Positions 59,831 to 64,000 of a stretch of 64,000 nucleotides of DNA are shown here, in pieces. This DNA is from Actinoplanes nipponensis (lineage in GTDB: Bacteria; Actinomycetota; Actinomycetes; Mycobacteriales; Micromonosporaceae). A program made the translations under genes and the position numbers. Position 1 is the first letter of the stretch; every line of letters begins with the position of its first letter. Where the stretch lies: NCBI RefSeq assembly GCF_016862275.1, contig NZ_BOMQ01000053.1:186001-250000 (forward strand), read 5' to 3'. The notes beneath the pieces are model-generated. The model ran no database searches. It was given only the letters and a program-made list of their open reading frames with translations, and had not been told where the DNA came from.

Positions 59831-59846
59831 GGGTGGAGGTAGTGGC

Positions 59847-60215
59847 GTGACGCTGTCGATAACGACGTCGACACTCCCCGCGGGGGTGGTGGAGATCTCA
59901 CCGGCCGGTGAGATCGACGTCGAGAACGCGTACGAGGTCAAGGACGCGGTGGCGGCGCAGCTCGCCGCCGGCCGTCCGGAGCGCATCGAGCTCGACATGC
60001 ACGGGGTGACCTTCATCGACTCCGTGGGCATCAGTGCCCTGGTGGCGGCCTTCCAGCTGGCCGGCGTCAGCGGCGTGAAGCTGGTCGTCACCCGCCCCAG
60101 CCGCTTCGCCCACCGCCAGCTCTGGGTGACCGGGCTGCTGGGCCTGTTCGGCGCGCCGGAGCCGTGCGCCGATTGCGACGAGCCGGCGCATCAGCCGCTC
60201 GTGTCCGGCGCCTGA
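59847..60215 (+). CDS. STAS-domain anti-anti-sigma factor
   Basis: 122 aa, GTG start with GGTGGAGG 8 bases upstream. STAS fold with V-E-I-S-P-A-G-E-I-D-V-E-N-A-Y and the phospho-acceptor segment F-I-D-S-V-G-I-S-A-L (Ser in the usual place). When dephosphorylated such proteins bind an anti-sigma kinase and free a sigma factor. A C-x2-C pair near the end (P-C-A-D-C-D) is unusual. No anti-sigma or sigma gene is adjacent. Confidence 0.88.
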   Translation: MTLSITTSTLPAGVVEISPAGEIDVENAYEVKDAVAAQLAAGRPERIELDMHGVTFIDSVGISALVAAFQLAGVSGVKLVVTRPSRFAHRQLWVTGLLGLFGAPEPCADCDEPAHQPLVSGA

Positions 60216-60254
60216 CCGCGAGTGATCATGGGGTTTAAGCCTTCCTGAGGCGGC

Positions 60255-60284
60255 TTGTCCGGGTGCGCGGCTCTAGGGGATAGT
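60255..60284 (+). promoter_or_regulatory. Promoter of the leaderless kinase gene
   Basis: TTGTCC (60255-60260), 18-base spacer, GATAGT (60279-60284), then 7 bases to the GTG at 60292. This is one of the few places where both boxes are clear. Confidence 0.6.
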
Positions 60285-60291
60285 GCCCTGC

Positions 60292-61176
60292 GTGGCGAAA
60301 CTTCCGATGGGCACCGCCATCCTCCGGCGATACGTGCTGATCGGCGCCATCGGCCAGGGTGGCGTCTCCACCGTCTACTCGGCGGTCGATGCCCGGCAGG
60401 GCCGCAAGCTCGCGGTGAAGGTGCTGGCCCCGAGCCTGGCCGACGATCCGCAGGCGCGCGAGGACGTGCGGCGCGAGGCCCTGATCACCGACCGGCTGCG
60501 GCACCCGAGCGTGCCGAGGGTCTTCGAGTACGGCGAGGCCCCGCTCCCCGACGGCAGCGTGGTGCCGTACGTGGTGCTCGAGCTGCTGGCCGGGGTGCCG
60601 CTGACCGAGCGGCTGTCCCGGGGCCGCCTGGAGTGGCCGGAGGCCGTCCGGATCGCCGCCACGGCCGCCGACGTGCTGGCCGTGGCGCACCGCCGGGGCG
60701 TGGTGCACCGCGACCTGACCGCGCGCAACGTGATGGTCAGCCCGGCCGGCATCAAGATCATTGACTTCGGCCTGGCCACGGCCGCGGTCCGCGCCGACGA
60801 CACCGGCGCGCACCCGGTGGTGATCCGCCGCGGCGTGGCCCGCCCCGACGACCGGGCGCTGCCCTCGCACCCCAAGACGGCGTTCGCCCGGCCCGCCGAC
60901 GACGTCTACACGCTCGGGGTGCTGCTCTACGAGATGCTGACCGGCCGCTCGCCGTACCCGCCGGCCATCGCGGCCGTGATCCTGGCCGCCGGCCGGGTCG
61001 GCCACCTGGCGCCGACGCCGGTCCTGGCCATCCCCGGCCTGCCGCCGCCGCTGCGCGACCTGGTCCGCGCCTGCATGGCCAAGCGGCCCGAGGACCGCCC
61101 GCGCAGCGCGGCCGTCGCGCTGGACCTCTGGCGGCTGGTCGACGGCGTCCACCTGCCCGAGCCCTCGATCAACTGA
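60292..61176 (+). CDS. Atypical Ser/Thr protein kinase, soluble
   Basis: 294 aa from GTG 60292. Kinase motifs: I-G-Q-G-G-V-S-T-V-Y-S glycine loop, Lys43 in L-A-V-K-V-L, catalytic H139-R-D141-L-T-A-R-N146, D158-F-G. H-R-D-L-T-A-R-N departs from the usual H-R-D-L-K-P-x-N. After D-F-G the segment lacks the G-T-x-x-Y-x-A-P-E block entirely; it reads P-S-H-P-K-T-A-F-A-R-P-A-D-D-V-Y-T-L-G instead. No membrane helix and no C-terminal sensor. Activity with a different activation loop, or a scaffold role, are both possible. Confidence 0.82.
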   Translation: MAKLPMGTAILRRYVLIGAIGQGGVSTVYSAVDARQGRKLAVKVLAPSLADDPQAREDVRREALITDRLRHPSVPRVFEYGEAPLPDGSVVPYVVLELLAGVPLTERLSRGRLEWPEAVRIAATAADVLAVAHRRGVVHRDLTARNVMVSPAGIKIIDFGLATAAVRADDTGAHPVVIRRGVARPDDRALPSHPKTAFARPADDVYTLGVLLYEMLTGRSPYPPAIAAVILAAGRVGHLAPTPVLAIPGLPPPLRDLVRACMAKRPEDRPRSAAVALDLWRLVDGVHLPEPSIN

Positions 61177-61477
61177 AGACCTTCCGGTACGCGTCCCGGG
61201 GCACCCCAACCGCATGGTCGGGGCCGGAGGCAGGCAGCGTTTGAGGCCCGTGCCGGGTTCGGGCCGGGGAATCGGCCGCCGGGCGGGCCGCTGCGCCGTC
61301 GTCCGGCAGGTCGCGCCCGCCGGCCGGCGGGGGCGCGCCGGTAGCGGGGGACCGGTCTCCGCCCGGCAGCGGATCCCTCGGCCTCGACCCGGCACGGACC
61401 TCGAACGCCGCGAGTCTCCGGCGCGGTGGTGCGGTTGGTGCCGGCCGGGGGCGTACCGGTAAAGATCGGAAAGGAAG
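61177..61477. other. 301-bp stretch without a gene
   Basis: No convincing open frame, hairpin over 8 bp or palindrome was found. It lies between the convergent kinase and surE genes and is as GC-rich as coding DNA. Confidence 0.5.
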
Positions 61478-62320
61478 TCAGATCGCCGGGGTCTGCACCA
61501 CGATCGACTCGAGGTTGATCTTGACGTCGGTGGCCTCGGCCGGCGAGCGGATCGGGGTGACCACGGCGAAGCCGTCGGCTAGCGCGGCCAGGTCGGTGCC
61601 GGGTTCGAGCGGCTCGTCGGCGGCCTGCACCGCGGTCCGCACGAAGCCCTCGCCGGCCTCGGCGATGCTCATCTGCACCTGACCGAATCTGGCCAGCGTG
61701 GCCCGGCGCAGCCCGCGGATGCCGTCCACGTGCAGGTCGGGCACGTTGAGGTTGAGCACCGTGCCGGGCGGCGTATGGGTCAGCGTGGGCAGCAGCTTCA
61801 TCGCCAGCGTGGCCGCGCTGTCCCAGTGCCGGTTCTCGTCGTCGGCGTGTTCCAGGTCGGCGACCGCCTGGCCGCCGCTGGCCGCGGTGCCGTTGGCCGG
61901 GGACAGCACGTCCAGGGAGATGGCCAGGCCGTGCAGCCCGGCGTGCGAGGCCGTCAGGGTCGCGCCGACCGTGCCGGAGTGCACGACGGCCGCGCCCGCG
62001 TTCGCGCCGCGGTTGATGCCGGAGAGCACGATCTCCGGCGGCGGCCCGAAGGCGCCGCGGAGGGCGAGCAGCACGATGAAGGCAGGGGAGGCGGCGACCG
62101 CGTACGCGGGCACGTTGCGCACCCCGGGCAGTTCCCGCTGCGACACCACGATCTTGCCGTTCTTCTCGACGGCCGTGATCGCGGCGCTGGTGCCGCTGGC
62201 CTCGGTCAGCGGCGCGGCGATCACGATGTCCAGACCCTGGCGGGCGGCCGCCCGGGCCAGGTGCCGGAGCCCCGGCGCGTCGATCCCGTCGTCGTTGGTG
62301 ATCAGGATCCGTGGGGTCAT
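61478..62320 (-). CDS. surE: 5'/3'-nucleotidase SurE
   Basis: 280 aa. N-terminal I-L-I-T-N-D-D-G-I-D-A-P-G metal site, A-A-P-L-T-E-A-S-G-T-S-A-A-I loop, S-G-I-N-R-G-A-N-A-G-A-A-V and S-G-T-V-G-A-T are all as in SurE. The enzyme removes phosphate from nucleoside 5'- or 3'-monophosphates. Its ATG overlaps the PfkB-kinase stop (ATGA), so the two are co-translated. Confidence 0.92.
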   Translation of the reverse strand: MTPRILITNDDGIDAPGLRHLARAAARQGLDIVIAAPLTEASGTSAAITAVEKNGKIVVSQRELPGVRNVPAYAVAASPAFIVLLALRGAFGPPPEIVLSGINRGANAGAAVVHSGTVGATLTASHAGLHGLAISLDVLSPANGTAASGGQAVADLEHADDENRHWDSAATLAMKLLPTLTHTPPGTVLNLNVPDLHVDGIRGLRRATLARFGQVQMSIAEAGEGFVRTAVQAADEPLEPGTDLAALADGFAVVTPIRSPAEATDVKINLESIVVQTPAI

Positions 62321-63255
62321 ACCGGCACCTTCGCGTCGACGGGCGTCAGTCTCACCCGCTCCGTCAGCACCTGCACGGCGTCGATGCGCCCGGTGCCGAG
62401 CCCGTGGCGGGTCACGTTCAGGGCGCCGGCGGCGGCGCCCGTGCGTACGGCGTCACACAACGTCCCGCCCTGGGCGAGGACCGCGGCCACCCCGGCGGTC
62501 ATCGAGTCGCCGGCCCCGCGCGACTCGGCGGCCACCATCTTCGGCATGTCCACCTCGTACACCCGGTCGTCGATCAGGGCGAGCGCCCCCTCGTCGGCCC
62601 GCGACACCAGCGCGGTCCGGGCCCCGTCGGCGTGCAGCTTGTGCAGGGCCCGGGTCAGCGACTCGGTGGTGCCGTCCTTGACCATGCCGTCGCGGATCAG
62701 CTCCTCGTGGCTGACCTTGACGACGTGCGGGCGCGCCTCCAGGGCGGCGGTCAGGTGCGCCGCCGACAGGTCGACGATGACCTTGCAGCCGTTGGCGCCC
62801 AGGTCGGTGGCGAGCCGGCGGTAGATGTCGGCGGGCACGACGGAGGGGTGGGCGGGCCCGCTGAGCACCGCGATGCCCGCGCGCAGGCCCTCGGCCAGGG
62901 CGAGGCTGTAGAGCTCGTCCATCTCGTGCCGCGACAACGGCTGGCCGGGGTCCTCGCCCAGCTCCTCCCGCTTGCCGCTGCGCCGGTCGTGCACGTACCA
63001 GCCGGTGCCGGAGTCGCGCTTGATGGTCTTCAGCGTCACGCCGTGGAACTTCAGCAGGGGTTCCAGCACCCGCCCGACCTCGCCGCCGGTGGCCGAGCAG
63101 AGGGTGACCTGCGCGCCCAGCAATGTGATCATCCGGGCCTGCCAGACGCCCTGGCCGCCCGGGTGCACGTGCAGCTCGGACTTGTCGTGCTGCTGCTCGA
63201 GCGTCACGGTCAGCTGGGGCGCAGGCACGAACACCATGACGCCTTTGTGGCTCAT
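62317..63255 (-). CDS. PfkB-family (ribokinase-like) sugar kinase
   Basis: 312 aa from ATG 63255 (an in-frame GTG 6 bases upstream is possible). H-P-G-G-Q-G-V-W-Q-A-R-M substrate loop near the N-terminus, and the anion-hole/catalytic A-E-S-R-G-A-G-D-S-M-T-A-G, a variant of D-T-x-G-A-G-D that keeps the catalytic Asp. Resembles 1-phosphofructokinase-like enzymes. Coupling with SurE suggests a path from nucleotides to phosphorylated sugars, but the substrate is unknown. Confidence 0.88.
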   Translation of the reverse strand: MSHKGVMVFVPAPQLTVTLEQQHDKSELHVHPGGQGVWQARMITLLGAQVTLCSATGGEVGRVLEPLLKFHGVTLKTIKRDSGTGWYVHDRRSGKREELGEDPGQPLSRHEMDELYSLALAEGLRAGIAVLSGPAHPSVVPADIYRRLATDLGANGCKVIVDLSAAHLTAALEARPHVVKVSHEELIRDGMVKDGTTESLTRALHKLHADGARTALVSRADEGALALIDDRVYEVDMPKMVAAESRGAGDSMTAGVAAVLAQGGTLCDAVRTGAAAGALNVTRHGLGTGRIDAVQVLTERVRLTPVDAKVPV

Positions 63256-63315
63256 GGGCACAGTCTTGCGGAAGGGCAGACGCCGCGGGCGTGATCGCCG
63301 AATAAGGGCGGCCGG

Positions 63316-63621
63316 TCAGCGGGCGGCGGCCTCGGTCAGCTCGCGGACCGGGGCGATCAGGGACGGGTCGGAGCGCAGCAGGTCCTCCAGGCGGACCCGC
63401 CACCGGCCGGCCTCGACGTCGGCGGCGAAGCGGTCGCCGCTCTCCACCGAGGCCGCGAGCAGGCGCCGGCGGGTGCCGGCCAGCTCCCCGTACATCTCGG
63501 GGCCGAGCCGGGCGAGCACCCGGCCGGCGTACGCGTCGAAGCCGGGGCCGCCGGCCATCCGGACGAACGCGCGCGCGGCGTCCCAGGCCACCCGGGGCTG
63601 ATGGATGACGGTCGGGGTCAT
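63316..63621 (-). CDS. Hypothetical protein, 101 aa
   Basis: Predicted all-helical, basic in the middle (R-V-L-A-R-L-G-P-E-M-Y-G-E-L-A-G-T-R-R-R-L-L), no recognised family. GTCGCCTCCGG-type sequence lies just upstream of the ATG but no strong ribosome site. It lies between the PfkB kinase and the CDF gene, 60 bp and 76 bp away. Confidence 0.55.
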   Translation of the reverse strand: MTPTVIHQPRVAWDAARAFVRMAGGPGFDAYAGRVLARLGPEMYGELAGTRRRLLAASVESGDRFAADVEAGRWRVRLEDLLRSDPSLIAPVRELTEAAAR

Positions 63622-63697
63622 GGTTGTCGCCTCCGGGGTCTGCTTCTGAGGGAGTCCAGGAAGGGAGCCGCCGCTCCGGGCCGGTTCGGCGGGGTTG

Positions 63698-64000
63698 CTA
63701 CCAGCCCGCCGGGGTGCAGCGGCCGCCCGCGCCGACCGGCTCGACCTGCAGCGTGGCGTGATCGATGGCGAAGTCCTCGTGCAGCGCCTCGCGGGCGGTG
63801 GCGAGCACCGTGCCTAGCTCGGCGGACGGCTCCAGGCTAAGGTGCGCCGACGCCACGTCCATGCCCGAGGTGAGCGTCCAAACGTGCAGATCGTGCACGT
63901 CGCAGACGCCCGGCACGGCGGCGAGCCGGCTGCGGACCTCACCCACGTCCAGGCGCTCGGGGGCGGCCTGCACGAGGATGCGGACCGCGGCGCGGCCCAG
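63698..64000 (-). CDS. Cation diffusion facilitator transporter, C-terminal part
   Basis: The frame is open to the right edge of the window, so the N-terminus is outside. The visible end is the CDF cytoplasmic domain: L-V-Q-A-A-P-E-R-L-D-V-G-E-V-R-S-R-L-A-A-V-P-G-V and D-V-H-D-L-H-V-W-T-L-T-S-G, which carry the metal-binding His/Asp residues of CzcD/ZitB-type exporters, and I-D-H-A-T-L-Q-V-E. It exports Zn2+ or a related divalent metal. Confidence 0.88.
   Translation of the reverse strand: MGRAAVRILVQAAPERLDVGEVRSRLAAVPGVCDVHDLHVWTLTSGMDVASAHLSLEPSAELGTVLATAREALHEDFAIDHATLQVEPVGAGGRCTPAGW

Noticed and set aside
1-64000. tRNA, rRNA or prophage genes
   Set aside because: No cloverleaf with T-loop GTTCGA-type pattern, no rRNA-like segment, and no capsid, portal, terminase or integrase protein was recognised.

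Overview
The window is dense, very GC-rich DNA with GTG starts, many 4-bp ATGA/GTGA gene overlaps, and numerous genes whose start codon lies 6-8 bases after a TAnnnT -10 box (leaderless transcripts). LAL-type LuxR regulators, Ser/Thr protein kinases, a WYL regulator, a DUF58/MoxR/DUF4129/DUF4350 operon beside SpoIIM and RDD genes, and conflict-system genes of the CU044_2847/trypsin-NTPase-WD40 type all point to a filamentous actinomycete. A Micromonosporaceae-like genus is my best guess, by inference only. No tRNA, rRNA or CRISPR array was seen.

Layout. 1-14.6 kb: a partial MerR gene; an LAL regulator with an alpha/beta hydrolase; an MFS exporter; a tetR-methyltransferase-nucleoside hydrolase-DUF2293 cluster, with tetR and a divergent DUF4386 gene sharing two palindromic operators that contain their -10 boxes; a type-II NADH dehydrogenase; small regulators; an HPF-like gene; a DHFR-family gene. 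14.6-19.8 kb: a probable immunity locus. A caspase-like protease, a SLOG protein, a 66-aa protein and a membrane protein overlap end to end on the minus strand, and a TIR-domain gene is divergent. 19.9-28.1 kb: aldehyde dehydrogenase, TrmH methyltransferase, a three-gene operon of unknown role, two transposon remnants, VOC/WYL genes, a phosphotransferase, and a toxin-antitoxin pair with a broken toxin.

28-45.7 kb: GAF-EAL, a second LAL regulator, methyltransferase, SHOCT protein, an MCP-PilZ chemoreceptor, a phosphatase, argS behind an arginine-rich leader peptide and two hairpins, RDD and SpoIIM proteins, and the five-gene DUF58/MoxR operon. 45.8-54.2 kb: a second conflict-type island. A winged-helix protein and a double-ATPase (AAA plus HerA/FtsK-like) gene run left. 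A trypsin-co-occurring protein and a 1322-aa trypsin-STAND NTPase-WD40 protein run right from a shared palindrome-rich intergenic region. 54.3-64 kb: a Tat-exported 5'-nucleotidase, a Pro-rich membrane protein, a PknB-like kinase, a probable stress-regulated helical membrane protein, a STAS anti-sigma antagonist, an atypical kinase, SurE with a PfkB kinase, and a partial cation diffusion facilitator.

The most interesting content is the two protease-based conflict loci. In the first, TIR, SLOG and caspase genes sit together, which suggests a nucleotide signal made by the TIR protein, sensed by SLOG and executed by the caspase and/or the membrane protein. In the second, an intact Ser protease is fused to a STAND switch and a 13-14-repeat WD40 sensor.
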